Part shown: positions 36,601-43,285 of the stretch, piece after piece
How positions within the stretch are numbered: position 1 is the stretch's first letter
Layout of the letters: each line of letters begins with the position of its first letter
NCBI GenBank assembly: GCA_963934015.1
Contig: CAWVWT010000011.1
Span: 1 to 58,103 of the forward strand
Length of the DNA stretch: 58,103 nucleotides
Reading direction: 5' to 3'
Origin: MGIIb-P sp963934015
Lineage (GTDB): Archaea; Thermoplasmatota; Poseidoniia; Poseidoniales; Thalassarchaeaceae
Program-made: the position numbers and the translations under genes
Notes under the pieces: model-generated
Seen by the model: only the letters and a program-made list of their open reading frames with translations
What the model was told of the DNA's origin: nothing
Database searches by the model: none

Positions 36601-37723
36601 ACCCTGAACCTTCTAGATCCCACTCTAATCTGACTTGAATTTCAGAACCAGCGCCTGTATTTGTAAGATCTACTTGGCCTTCAAGTAAACCCATTGCACT
36701 GTTGCTATAAGCGCAAGTTGATGCTATGACAGAATAACAACCATGGTGCCAGTAACCCGTTGCACCACCCACATTCGTGATGCCCATGTCATCGAGGAAC
36801 CAGCCAGGGCTGGCACTGCTGTTAGCATCAGTAACAATTCTCCAACGGAATTCGATGTTCACTGAATTATTGATGTTGGGTAGGTTGTCAAGATTGAAGG
36901 TTTCTTGAACCCATCCAGTGGCATTTGCACTGGTCCAAACCGGGAATGTTGTGCTATTGTTAGGTGTCCCATCAGGAGTTGATGATGCGTTCATCGTGAT
37001 GTAAGAATTGTAGTTACCTGTTGCCGGTGAAATCCAGGTCCAAGGCCCATTATCAAGTTTGTACTCAACCCACATTCCATCATTGGTATCGGAATGTCGC
37101 CAATTCCAGAAAGTCAGGTTGAAGTGGTTGACTGGAGATGGTATCGGGAGTCCTGTATGCAAACTTGCATCGATTCCCGCAGGGATACTCGAGTTCATCA
37201 GGGTCGCGGCAACCAATGAACCAGAATGCGCATTTGCAGGCTGATTGCCATACGGCATTTGCATCGTGCTGCCAACTTGTGTCCCGTTGACTGTGGCAGG
37301 TAGGCCAGGCTCCCATACGGATATATTGCCAGTTTCTTGAATTGTAGTATGCTCAAATTGTAGAGACACCGTGCCGAGGAATGCATCAATTTGACTCACA
37401 GCACTGTCGGGTTCAATTGAAAGTCGACCATCAAAATGATCCATGGTGGCTAAATTGAATTGCCCCACTGAGAAATTGGTCGTTGTATCAACACGCCACT
37501 CGGTTCCGTTTCCACCACTCACCATCTTATCTTCGGCAGTCATCCAACCGTCGAGAATGGTCGCATTGCTCGGAACATTCCATCCATCGACCTCAACATC
37601 TTGGCCGCTCGAAGCGATTTGTGGAGGACCCACCCAACCGCTGATATCAGCAGCTGCCCATGGGACTGAGGCCATCATGAATGTCAGTAGTACGCTAAGC
37701 ATTACTTTGCGATTGTCCCTCAT
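30662..37723 (-). CDS. Giant surface protein (2353 aa) with cytoplasmic EF-hands and SAP motif
   Basis: A signal peptide (VMLSVLLTFMMASVPWAAA) is followed by about 2000 exported residues. Jelly-roll/MAM-like blocks are marked by SASPGWFLDDMGI and EEGWYIDDVGL, then come many beta-sandwich domains; there is no protease motif. A membrane helix lies at about 2039-2063 (FLIGIVGVLVVIVVGLLGIIV). The ~290-residue inner tail has two EF-hand loops (DRDLDGFLDAEE near 2126, DEDKNGYLKHSE near 2186). It ends in a SAP-like helix-extended-helix (LKRLKKAELVELATLQGL, 2318-2353), a motif normally binding nucleic acid. The ATG at 37723 has GGAG 8 nt upstream, within a small hairpin. Probably a cell-surface adhesin or receptor. 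Confidence 0.85.
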   Translation of the reverse strand: MRDNRKVMLSVLLTFMMASVPWAAADISGWVGPPQIASSGQDVEVDGWNVPSNATILDGWMTAEDKMVSGGNGTEWRVDTTTNFSVGQFNLATMDHFDGRLSIEPDSAVSQIDAFLGTVSLQFEHTTIQETGNISVWEPGLPATVNGTQVGSTMQMPYGNQPANAHSGSLVAATLMNSSIPAGIDASLHTGLPIPSPVNHFNLTFWNWRHSDTNDGMWVEYKLDNGPWTWISPATGNYNSYITMNASSTPDGTPNNSTTFPVWTSANATGWVQETFNLDNLPNINNSVNIEFRWRIVTDANSSASPGWFLDDMGITNVGGATGYWHHGCYSVIASTCAYSNSAMGLLEGQVDLTNTGAGSEIQVRLEWDLEGSGWDNFCVELSPNGNTWTDISSSGTATTAACRSRTGAIPGNGYTMPNGTLYGDQTNGFVTLELAIPSSFHNAGLTDFRIRVDTDSSVQYGSPQDSQEGLTVDRISVVAGNGTILDDDPLTNSTTMVASGLNGATHDWAYLSIGAGAISGTYGFEDSTATAPTAMAPGWWATGDWEYGSLQTTTGGPTSWPSGPFGLGTHLAGSANDGSNDHLYSPPYTIPAGASARLTFEHWMCAYQGYAGGAVFISTDNNTWTHFDPGNNWYDQTGYTWGTGTLQNLGNFDGASNIGPSGFSCEGPHNLWDTKVADLSMYSGQTVWFRFTYEPYLTSWSFEEGWYIDDVGLEVDYFYDEGNWISDVIQTNGLGGGFIDIDGMVADDTWATASVLDISGNVIDGFSNQSFPVSLHGLDKDTYPSIRVKINMGTENPFLTPLIDAVHIGSIRTLDARGSGNGWDVAPTLDLWNGNLTNNGSAVLQINSDFTHSSRPITSIDFSGVGSQVTIRAIDASGAIVGQTGLSGTINFPEPQPGFGVHIEVNPGGHISSLWAEGEFGQPAVNPQADVTSDGTVDWSFPTGTVYGTHGWQQMLYETTSSAGTTVHNQDTASTNFYVDSSGSTVSVLIPEDATVRTAVISAYVASLTDPNSSPVDISIGSSPTITFTGGYTTTSLSPSIIAHINMVQPSHTQQQTGRDWRVVEFDLSTGGLAYVDITAITLGYSISENITDLTQQMVDFQRITIAQGAGESVDIPVTYNADAGAVIIDGGIHHELMITNYPFTVPNTLYPDGNVVEITTRHHHLYDNDAISKISFTGMASDGTSIVFEVANPSTAAIFTQVSGNAQLPMESDSSVTENAGTLEIDWRFRVSWTWDDVAQIDWSALSYNITGEAIAPAHAQSGGSGSQAVENDLEVSSFEVYDDQGRHMSNQFSPDYPFHSRSEQNVSLSGSVRFQNTVGLQPLQSDFAMIVNVSGVEVPVVSDGNGTFSGNILLPTSNSNTLSPSIGRVGPITGSTGANDSTSNPPVVTIMMDDEAPVAGPFLVSTSVGQLDANGFVWDPINPLSVHITVSDAQDRSDEVVLHYWREGIDDTNADGFAQASEYLTMTENLYPLRSGSQQITFSNIQVATNGFNSKVSLWIEGVDWAGNSYQDGGTGGGPGLSSDWATLQTAQNTETTLLNTGFSLDTWEEHLLADQTHTFSMIIQDANGVQTLDDIAVYLAGQTYAPLGQFHYDPRQDVLSTVANSHVQPLSATITQMTADTSRLDITFSMDWNTPTSQNWYVPGVTVTDDTATVANLNNLNALRWRLDNILVAVATDLVDLTPAISEGNATVLNVQEGDEIIVEGTVRYSATSVPILVPNENLSVRAQVLVGSVVVEKVVEVQSGGLFSAPLVLPARTPPAQQLPIELTVLNVPGAGASLANTDSSIIIDSNAPEIIFDQFRFPTSSLLRLESDQLSSVQIDIIIDDSGGMPDSNLTVHWDFYRNGLPRLGIGGVGELQFVSVEGEQTHFGNQLDMRPADGGRLLDGDQISVWFQGVDLAGNTLEGEGTETAPRYPLLEIIEFEWKHSAWVISPFTPKYGDSVEIQAIFTNEGLRGGSINVTLAEQRDGYLMNIDTKILNLTSLDTDATVIFEWEAWAAGVPEIYIYVDGDSQNLIPIDEFSVSVDEKSDGSTSSTIFLIGIVGVLVVIVVGLLGIIVLRKPSESMDEYIGEAWGDEGESSFGATTGIRLDYEEDTLWNTVSRHGIYDKDAFLAHARKYDRDLDGFLDAEELDRAAVDFTTLMTQSTMTPESEYPLDFNDETVAHVIEAHDIHDKAAFLHFANSYDEDKNGYLKHSELSRAAADFVESGHNVSAPVQTTPDPRLLSVAEVCSALPDWSESKVNAWMDKGWSAQQIIDQNAEPNPPTAPSGFGAEYTTPAPESPLDTEPESVQADEETVEVDDPLPVEDDSGPSEASLKRLKKAELVELATLQGLNSSGTKADIIARLLS

Positions 37724-37729
37724 GACACA

Positions 37730-37744
37730 GACTCCTATGGAGTC
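37730..37744 (-). promoter_or_regulatory. Leader hairpin covering the SD of the giant gene
   Basis: On the minus strand GACTCC-ATA-GGAGTC forms a 6-bp stem with a 3-nt loop, 6 nt before the ATG at 37723. The 3' arm is the GGAG SD, so folding would block initiation. Confidence 0.45.
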
Positions 37745-37783
37745 CGCGACACTTAGACGTTAGAAAGACCTTCGGATAGTGGT

Positions 37784-37800
37784 CAGACCCTATGGGTCTG
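37784..37800. promoter_or_regulatory. 7-bp inverted repeat between tRNA-Thr and the giant gene
   Basis: CAGACCC-TAT-GGGTCTG lies just past the CTTTTT that follows the tRNA-Thr 3' end on the minus strand. It may help end the tRNA transcript or control the surface-protein gene downstream. Confidence 0.4.
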
Positions 37801-37807
37801 TAAAAAG

Positions 37808-37879
37808 AGCCACTGGCGTGAATTGAACACGCGACCTCCTCATTACCAATGAGGTGCTATACCGCTAAGCCACAGTGGC
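37808..37879 (-). tRNA. tRNA-Thr (anticodon GGT)
   Basis: 72 nt on the minus strand. The acceptor stem GCCACTG / CAGTGGC is perfect, with a 3-bp D stem (GCT/AGC), anticodon arm CCTCA-TTGGTAA-TGAGG and T arm GCGTG-TTCAATT-CACGC. The discriminator is U, as expected for archaeal tRNA-Thr. CCA is not encoded; the gene is followed by CTTTTT. A TATA-like GTTAAATC lies 25-32 nt upstream (37904-37911). Confidence 0.95.
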
Positions 37880-37903
37880 AGTAACGCGGCGACCATCAAT
37901 CTT

Positions 37904-37911
37904 GATTTAAC
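37904..37911 (-). promoter_or_regulatory. TATA-like box of tRNA-Thr
   Basis: GTTAAATC on the minus strand ends 25 nt before the mature 5' end of tRNA-Thr, the usual archaeal TATA distance. Confidence 0.45.
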
Positions 37912-37994
37912 CGCTACGGACACCATGTCGAGGGTGCATTTGTGAGTATTACTGCCATCATACTCATATCCGAAAGGTTGCACGCAGAAACGCT

Positions 37995-38079
37995 GCCGAG
38001 GTCGCATAGCCTGGTATCGCGCATGACTGGAAATCATGTGGGTTTTCCCGCCGGAGTTCAAATCTCCGTCTCGGCGCCA
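37995..38079 (+). tRNA. tRNA-Ser (anticodon GGA)
   Basis: A type II tRNA with a long variable arm. The acceptor stem GCCGAGG / TCTCGGC has one G-U pair. The anticodon arm is CATGA-CTGGAAA-TCATG (GGA at 38029-38031), and the T arm is around GGAGTTCAAATCTCC. Discriminator G at 38076, followed by an encoded CCA (38077-38079). A TATA-like CTCATATC lies 25-32 nt upstream (37963-37970). A long frame on the same strand reads through this tRNA, but its true start is downstream. Confidence 0.95.
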
Positions 38080-38169
38080 TTTTGGTTCTGGATGATTTGC
38101 AGAATATTCGACTTCCAGCCTGCGGTAAGCAGAGTATTTCTTAATGCGAGGATGCCGCAGGGCACCCTG

Positions 38170-39354
38170 ATGACAGAGGCTGCGGTGGAAGAAACCGAGG
38201 CCGGTGACGGCTTGGTTTTCCATGAAGGTTCACGATTGACCGATCTCAAAATTGGTCAGAATTTGTCCATAGATTACCCCCGTTTAGAGCCATTGCATCA
38301 TTTGAAAATAGAGTTGATGTTTCATTTCTATAAAATACGAAACACATGGACTGTGGGACATTGGGTGACTTTGGGGATTGGTTTTCTCGCTGTAATTATA
38401 TCAGGGTGGGATTTTGGAATCAACGAACTTTCCAGCGGAGGGGATTTCTATACAATTGGGATCAACCCTAGTGATGAAAATTCTGGAATCCGGCACGTTT
38501 CCAATGCCGCCATTGCCTTGACACTGGTTAGTATCGGATTGTGGGCCATCCTTCTGGTCAGGCTGTGGGCTATCTTCCCGCTGATGCGATCCCAAGCAAT
38601 CAGCCTATATCTTGCATTATTTGCTGCTGAATTGTGCCAATTTGTGGCACATGGTGAGGATGCAAAGTTCCCATTTGGGGGAGAAATGTATGCCTTTGTA
38701 ATCACAGGTGTAGGATTTATTTTCATCGCGTTCATATTTTTCATCTTGCTACGCGCCGTGACTGAAACTCGGGATGTTCATGTCGAAGAACGGCACTACC
38801 ACCCAGACCCACGACAACGTGAAATTGCCAAACGTGATCATTCACTAATTGCTTGGTGCGTGGCACTTTTCGCCTATTGTATCCTTGTTGTCATTCATGC
38901 TTGGTCTGGTGCACACTATGTAGCCCTACGCCAACCGGGCGAGGTTGAGTGGTGGTGGGCACTGAAGGCAGTTTACATGTTTACTGGATTACTCTTAATT
39001 TGGTTGATGTTACAGATACTTTGGTACCCACAAATTATGCTAGGAAGTGCTGAAATCCGTATTGAGTCAGACAGAGCAAGGCAAGTTGGAGGGGGGCGCG
39101 AATCAAGCGAAACGCCAAATCAGCAACCCGCACGTGCTGGAAAATGTCCAGATTGTGGTGAAATTACAAGTGTCAAAATGCTTGCCGGTGGCGAGATTGA
39201 GGCGGCTTGTGCCATCGATGGTTGCAACGGGGCTGACACCCCCGGTGAGAAGTGTCCAATCTGTGGAGTACGCATCTCATCCCGTGTTATTTGTACATCC
39301 TGTAATACGAGTGCGCCAGTAGGGAATCATTTCTCTGACGATGAGGCATGGTGA
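38170..39354 (+). CDS. Six-helix membrane protein with C-terminal double zinc ribbon
   Basis: 394 residues. An N-terminal soluble part of about 60 residues (GDGLVFHEGSRLTDLKIGQN) is followed by about six helices, e.g. WVTLGIGFLAVIISGWDFG, AALTLVSIGLWAILLVRLW-type and YAFVITGVGFIFIAFIFFIL segments. A cytoplasmic tail has two zinc ribbons: CPDCG...CAIDGC and CPICG...CTSC. Double zinc ribbons mediate protein or nucleic-acid contacts. The ATG at 38170 is preferred: a TATA-like AGTATTTCTTA lies about 28-38 nt upstream. The ATG at 38152 is an alternative. The longer frame from 37942 runs through tRNA-Ser and cannot be coding there. The next gene begins 4 nt after the stop. Confidence 0.75.
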   Translation: MTEAAVEETEAGDGLVFHEGSRLTDLKIGQNLSIDYPRLEPLHHLKIELMFHFYKIRNTWTVGHWVTLGIGFLAVIISGWDFGINELSSGGDFYTIGINPSDENSGIRHVSNAAIALTLVSIGLWAILLVRLWAIFPLMRSQAISLYLALFAAELCQFVAHGEDAKFPFGGEMYAFVITGVGFIFIAFIFFILLRAVTETRDVHVEERHYHPDPRQREIAKRDHSLIAWCVALFAYCILVVIHAWSGAHYVALRQPGEVEWWWALKAVYMFTGLLLIWLMLQILWYPQIMLGSAEIRIESDRARQVGGGRESSETPNQQPARAGKCPDCGEITSVKMLAGGEIEAACAIDGCNGADTPGEKCPICGVRISSRVICTSCNTSAPVGNHFSDDEAW

Positions 39355-39358
39355 GTCG

Positions 39359-40585
39359 ATGGACGTTGCAGGTTTCCGTGAGTATTTCCCACCTCTGCAT
39401 GAGGAAAATTCACCCGTTTATCTCGACAATGCTTGTATGACATTACGTCCTCAAAGTGTCATTAGTGCCATTCAACAGTACTACGCAACAAATCCATCTT
39501 GCGCCGGACGATCGGTCCACAGGTGGGGCATGTCGATTTCCCAAACCGTCACAAGAACTCGACGGAAGTTAGCTGATTACATCGGTGCGGGAAATGCTCG
39601 CGAAGTAATCTTCACTCCAAATGCAACGCATTCAATCAACCAGGTTGCCGCCGGGCTGAATTGGGAATCAGGAGATGTTGTCATTACCAGTGATCGGGAG
39701 CATAATTCAAATCTCGTCCCCTGGTTACAACTGAAAACTATGGGTGTCAAACTGCATACAGTGAAGAGTCAAGCGAACAATGAATTTGACATCGAAGCAT
39801 TTGAAACCGCGTGTGCTAATGCTGGAAAATCGCTCCGAGTTGTTTCATTGGTTCATGTTGGCAACCTTGATGGTGTCGAAATCCCAATCGCTGAAGCGGT
39901 AAAAATAGCCCACGATTATGGGGCAATTGTCCATGTTGACGGGGCTCAATCGGCACCACACATGCCCATTGATGTCAAAGATTTGAACTGTGATTTATTC
40001 TCGTTTAGCCTGCATAAAATGCTCGGACCGACAGGTGTAGGTGCCCTTTGGGGTCGCGAAGAAATTTTGTCGCAACTCGAACCACTCTGTGCTGGAGGAG
40101 GTACGGTAGAATCTGCAACCGCTGAGCACTACTCACTACGCCCCATCCCTGACCGCTTAGAGGGAGGTTTAGGCCACTATGCCGGAATATGCGGTACTGA
40201 AGCCGCACTGGATTTGCTCTCACAGTATAATATGCGCGATCTCGCTGAACAAGAGGTGCGTGTGAATCGGATCATGAGTGAAGGTATCAGGCATCATCCT
40301 GGCGTTGAAATCATCGGCCCCGATGATGCGTCAAAACGCGGTGGTATTTGCTCAATATTACTGGAAAATCTTGATGTTCAAAACGTTGGTATCCTCATGG
40401 ATGAAGTCGGAGGTGTATTTGTTCGCTCAGGTCTGCACTGTGTTAACCAGTGGTTTGACGCGCGTGGGATTGAGCAAGGAAGTTTACGCGCCTCCGCCTA
40501 TGCATACAATACCGAAGAAGATGCACGCATCTTTGTAGATACATTCGGCGAAATTATGGATGGCCTAACAGAGGGGAATACATGA
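39359..40585 (+). CDS. Cysteine desulfurase-like class V aminotransferase (SufS-like)
   Basis: 408 residues. The PLP enzyme fold includes TPNATHSINQVA, the DREHNSNLVPW segment, HVDGAQSAPH (cofactor Asp/Gln) and SFSLHKMLGPTGVG with the Schiff-base Lys. The C-terminal loop has RSGLHCVNQWF, giving the catalytic Cys of group II desulfurases (SufS/CsdA: R-x-G-x-H-C-A). It probably releases sulfur from cysteine for Fe-S or thio-modification; no sufB/C/D is beside it. The ATG at 39359 follows GGTGAG; an ATG at 39341 overlaps the membrane protein gene. The last four bases overlap the subtilase (ATGA), so the three genes form an operon. Confidence 0.88.
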   Translation: MDVAGFREYFPPLHEENSPVYLDNACMTLRPQSVISAIQQYYATNPSCAGRSVHRWGMSISQTVTRTRRKLADYIGAGNAREVIFTPNATHSINQVAAGLNWESGDVVITSDREHNSNLVPWLQLKTMGVKLHTVKSQANNEFDIEAFETACANAGKSLRVVSLVHVGNLDGVEIPIAEAVKIAHDYGAIVHVDGAQSAPHMPIDVKDLNCDLFSFSLHKMLGPTGVGALWGREEILSQLEPLCAGGGTVESATAEHYSLRPIPDRLEGGLGHYAGICGTEAALDLLSQYNMRDLAEQEVRVNRIMSEGIRHHPGVEIIGPDDASKRGGICSILLENLDVQNVGILMDEVGGVFVRSGLHCVNQWFDARGIEQGSLRASAYAYNTEEDARIFVDTFGEIMDGLTEGNT

Positions 40586-41745
40586 ATTCAGATTTCGAAT
40601 CAGCATTCGAAATACCAGATGCACCGGCACCACCGGCTCGACGAGGGTTCGGGTCGGAAATGAATATCCAAAATATCATTCGAAATGGAACGGCTTTTGC
40701 ACTCTTTGTCGTTTCGATTTTACTCGTGGTTTGGGCTGTAGGCCTTTTGGAACAAGGACTCCTAGACCCGTACCCCCCTGAGTTAGCACAACGTCATACA
40801 GAATTCAAGCAATTGTCGGGCTTTGACGATGTTTCAACAAGTGGTGAAGGTGTTGATGTTTGCATAGTCGACACGGGCATCGACCTTAGCCATCCTGATT
40901 TGGCACACCTGCAACTCGCAGGTTGGGAAGATTTTGTCAACAGTAGAAGTGACCCCTACGATGATCAAGGGCATGGTACAGCGATGGCAGGCATATTGGT
41001 TGCTAAAAATCGCCTCCCCGGTATTGCACCCAATGTTGATTTACATATTGCAAAGGCCATTTCAAAATCGGGTAGTGGAACGGACACTAATATCGCGGCA
41101 GCTGTCGACTGGTGTACAAATAGTGGCGTCGACATCATTTCTCTAAGCCTCGGTGGTGGTCAAGGAATCGATTGGATTTTCATCGAAACTGATGAACTAG
41201 AGGGGGCGGTTGATCGTGCCATCGACCAGGGTATCTTCGTGGTTGCTGCAGCAGGAAATGATGGCGGCCCCGATGATGATGGAGATGTTGCCAGCCCCGG
41301 TAGTGTTCTGGATGTCATCTGTGTTGGTGCGATTGACACCGACGGTACCATCTGGAGCAATTCTTCTGTTGGTAATAATGGGTTTAACCCACCACAGAAT
41401 ATGGCACTATGGGGGCGACTAGACCCTGACAAAAAACCTGAACTTGTGGCCCCTGGGGAAAAATTGGCTATACTAAATGCACAAATTGACACAGATATCC
41501 TCTATGCATGGGGTTCCGGAACCAGTGGTGCCACCGTATGGGTGAGTGGGGCGATTGCCCATCTCTTAGAGCACCGACCAGATCTTGCGCACAACGGCTC
41601 ATCAGGAGGTTCACGCAATACAGTGGAAGATGTCAAAGAATGGATCAAGAATAGTGTTGAACCAAACGATGGGCAAGCAGAGCATGACGATTACTATGGA
41701 TATGGACGGCTGCAAGTTGATGCTCTACTAGCGATGGCCAGTTAA
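40582..41745 (+). CDS. Membrane-anchored subtilisin-like (S8) serine protease
   Basis: 387 residues. A cytoplasmic N-terminus (about 35 residues, Pro-rich) precedes one membrane helix (TAFALFVVSILLVVWAVGLL, about 37-56), so the protease faces outside. The catalytic triad is complete: Asp97 in VCIVDTGIDLSHPDL, His131 in DQGHGTAMAG and Ser in GSGTSGATVWVSG, with the oxyanion Asn in AAAGNDGG. There is no propeptide of normal length and no C-terminal extra domain. Overlaps: 4 nt with the desulfurase gene and 4 nt with the convergent methyltransferase gene. The substrate is unknown; the operon suggests a specific maturation role rather than bulk digestion. Confidence 0.9.
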   Translation: MNSDFESAFEIPDAPAPPARRGFGSEMNIQNIIRNGTAFALFVVSILLVVWAVGLLEQGLLDPYPPELAQRHTEFKQLSGFDDVSTSGEGVDVCIVDTGIDLSHPDLAHLQLAGWEDFVNSRSDPYDDQGHGTAMAGILVAKNRLPGIAPNVDLHIAKAISKSGSGTDTNIAAAVDWCTNSGVDIISLSLGGGQGIDWIFIETDELEGAVDRAIDQGIFVVAAAGNDGGPDDDGDVASPGSVLDVICVGAIDTDGTIWSNSSVGNNGFNPPQNMALWGRLDPDKKPELVAPGEKLAILNAQIDTDILYAWGSGTSGATVWVSGAIAHLLEHRPDLAHNGSSGGSRNTVEDVKEWIKNSVEPNDGQAEHDDYYGYGRLQVDALLAMAS

Positions 41746-42524
41746 GCCTGAATAATACCAACCAAAGTGCCACCAAAAAGTGGAACGAAACCCACGGGGT
41801 TGGTTTGATTGACTTCGGAAATAAATTGTGTCCATTCATTGAATGCAGCCACCCTAGCTTGGTCTGGATTCTCAGGACCCGATTCTGGAATTTCACCGAC
41901 ATCGTCGATTGGGACTTCCGGTTCTGCGGTGAGAATGAGGCCACCTGGGACAAGTAGGTCAAATGAACGTTTGATTGCAGCCACCTTACCTACATTACCC
42001 ACATCGACGATGATAATCTCGTAAGGAGCACGCAATGGTGGAGATGAGGTGGCGGCGGCTTCATCAGTGGTCCTGTTGGCCGCTTGCCAACTATCCAATT
42101 CCGCACATAGTGAATCAAAATCACCTACACGCACATGCGCCCAATCTTCAGCACTATATCGCCGTAAAAGACGTGTGAGGATAACACTGAATTTCCCACC
42201 TGCTTCAACCATGTCAAAATAATCAGGACGGGTGTTGGTAGACCAGTAATCAAATAGCCACGCACTCAAATGTCCAATTCCGGAACCAACTTCGCATACA
42301 CGCTTCGGTTGAACACGTGCGATGACATCACGAATGCGGCGGCGTAAACTTGTAGGCATTGAATCTAATTCCATATGCTCAAGTTGGGCACCGATGGCTA
42401 CTGCAACGTCAGGTTCATCCCGCGGCTGTTCTGGATTCTTGGCCAACAATGCCGCCAAGGCGTCTTCAATGCTCAGTCCCACATTTCGCCGGGTAAGTAA
42501 TTGGTTTTCAAATCTCGTCGACAT
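41742..42524 (-). CDS. SAM-dependent class I methyltransferase
   Basis: 260 residues. Motif I is VCEVGSGIGHLSAWL, followed by the acidic residue in YFDMVEAGGKFS and later IIIVDVGNVGKVAAIKRSFDLLVPGGLILTAEPE, the O-methyltransferase-like motif IV/post-IV pattern. A helical N-terminal region (about 75 residues) may recognise substrate. Protein, small molecule or RNA could be the target. The ATG at 42524 faces the HVO_0476-type gene, 50 nt away. The stops of this gene and the subtilase share TTAA. Confidence 0.82.
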   Translation of the reverse strand: MSTRFENQLLTRRNVGLSIEDALAALLAKNPEQPRDEPDVAVAIGAQLEHMELDSMPTSLRRRIRDVIARVQPKRVCEVGSGIGHLSAWLFDYWSTNTRPDYFDMVEAGGKFSVILTRLLRRYSAEDWAHVRVGDFDSLCAELDSWQAANRTTDEAAATSSPPLRAPYEIIIVDVGNVGKVAAIKRSFDLLVPGGLILTAEPEVPIDDVGEIPESGPENPDQARVAAFNEWTQFISEVNQTNPVGFVPLFGGTLVGIIQA

Positions 42525-42574
42525 GGGATGTGGTGAAATACCCCCGGTGAGCCGGTCTGATTGGAGGAGATGGC

Positions 42575-43285
42575 TTGGCCGACGAAGTAGAGGAACTGGA
42601 CAACGTCACACGTTGTCCTAGTTGCAACACCCGGCAAGCGCATGAAATCCTCAAAGAAAAGGCGTTGAAGAGTGATTCAGGTATTGATTATCTCCTTCGA
42701 TGTGAAGGATGTGGAAATGTCCACACAGTAATTTTCCGCAACGCCAAACCGATTGTCATTCGATTTACGCTCTCCGACGGCCCGGACTCAATACCTTACG
42801 AAATGGATGTAGATGATGATGAAATTTTTGTAGTGGATGACGAATTTGAGGCACTAGACCTCCTCTGGAGGATCACTCGCTTAGAAACAGATGGTGATCA
42901 AAAGCCGCGGACACTCGGTGCCCGCGACGTCCGGCGGGTTTGGGCTTGTCGAATTGATCTGGCGAGAATCAAACGTACATTCAGCGATGCGGAAATTTCT
43001 TTCTCAGACGTCATTGAAGTCGACCCAGAAAAGGTATTCTCATGTGGCACCATTGTCAAGCACCGTGGTGATACATGGAGAATTCGCGCCCTCCATTCCG
43101 GGACAGCCCGGACTTTAACGGGGAAAATGGAAGCACGAAATATCAAACGTATTTTCTTACACAGACCACCATCCCGTGAAGAGATTATTGAAAAGAGAAA
43201 AATCGAACGCGGAAAATGGAAGGGGCAAAATTTCTCAGGTCGTGAAGAGCATCAAGAAAAATGGCAGGTGGACAGGAATGAGTGA
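42575..43285 (+). CDS. HVO_0476-family zinc-finger protein
   Basis: 236 residues. The N-terminal zinc ribbon is CPSCNTRQAHEIL...LLRCEGCGNVH (C-x2-C...C-x2-C). A central domain ends with IVKHRGDTWRIRALHSGTARTLTGKMEARNIKRIFLH, the conserved region of this archaeal family, and a basic helical tail (REEIIEKRKIERGKWKGQ) follows. No biochemical role is known; RNA or ribosome association is plausible from the charge. The start is TTG at 42575: GGAGGAG lies at the right distance, while a nearby ATG at 42570 is out of frame. It overlaps the next gene by 8 nt, indicating a shared transcript. Confidence 0.85.
   Translation: MADEVEELDNVTRCPSCNTRQAHEILKEKALKSDSGIDYLLRCEGCGNVHTVIFRNAKPIVIRFTLSDGPDSIPYEMDVDDDEIFVVDDEFEALDLLWRITRLETDGDQKPRTLGARDVRRVWACRIDLARIKRTFSDAEISFSDVIEVDPEKVFSCGTIVKHRGDTWRIRALHSGTARTLTGKMEARNIKRIFLHRPPSREEIIEKRKIERGKWKGQNFSGREEHQEKWQVDRNE

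Noticed and set aside
37942..38169. N-terminal extension of the zinc-ribbon membrane protein
   Set aside because: The frame would be translated through tRNA-Ser (37995-38079), so the start must be downstream.
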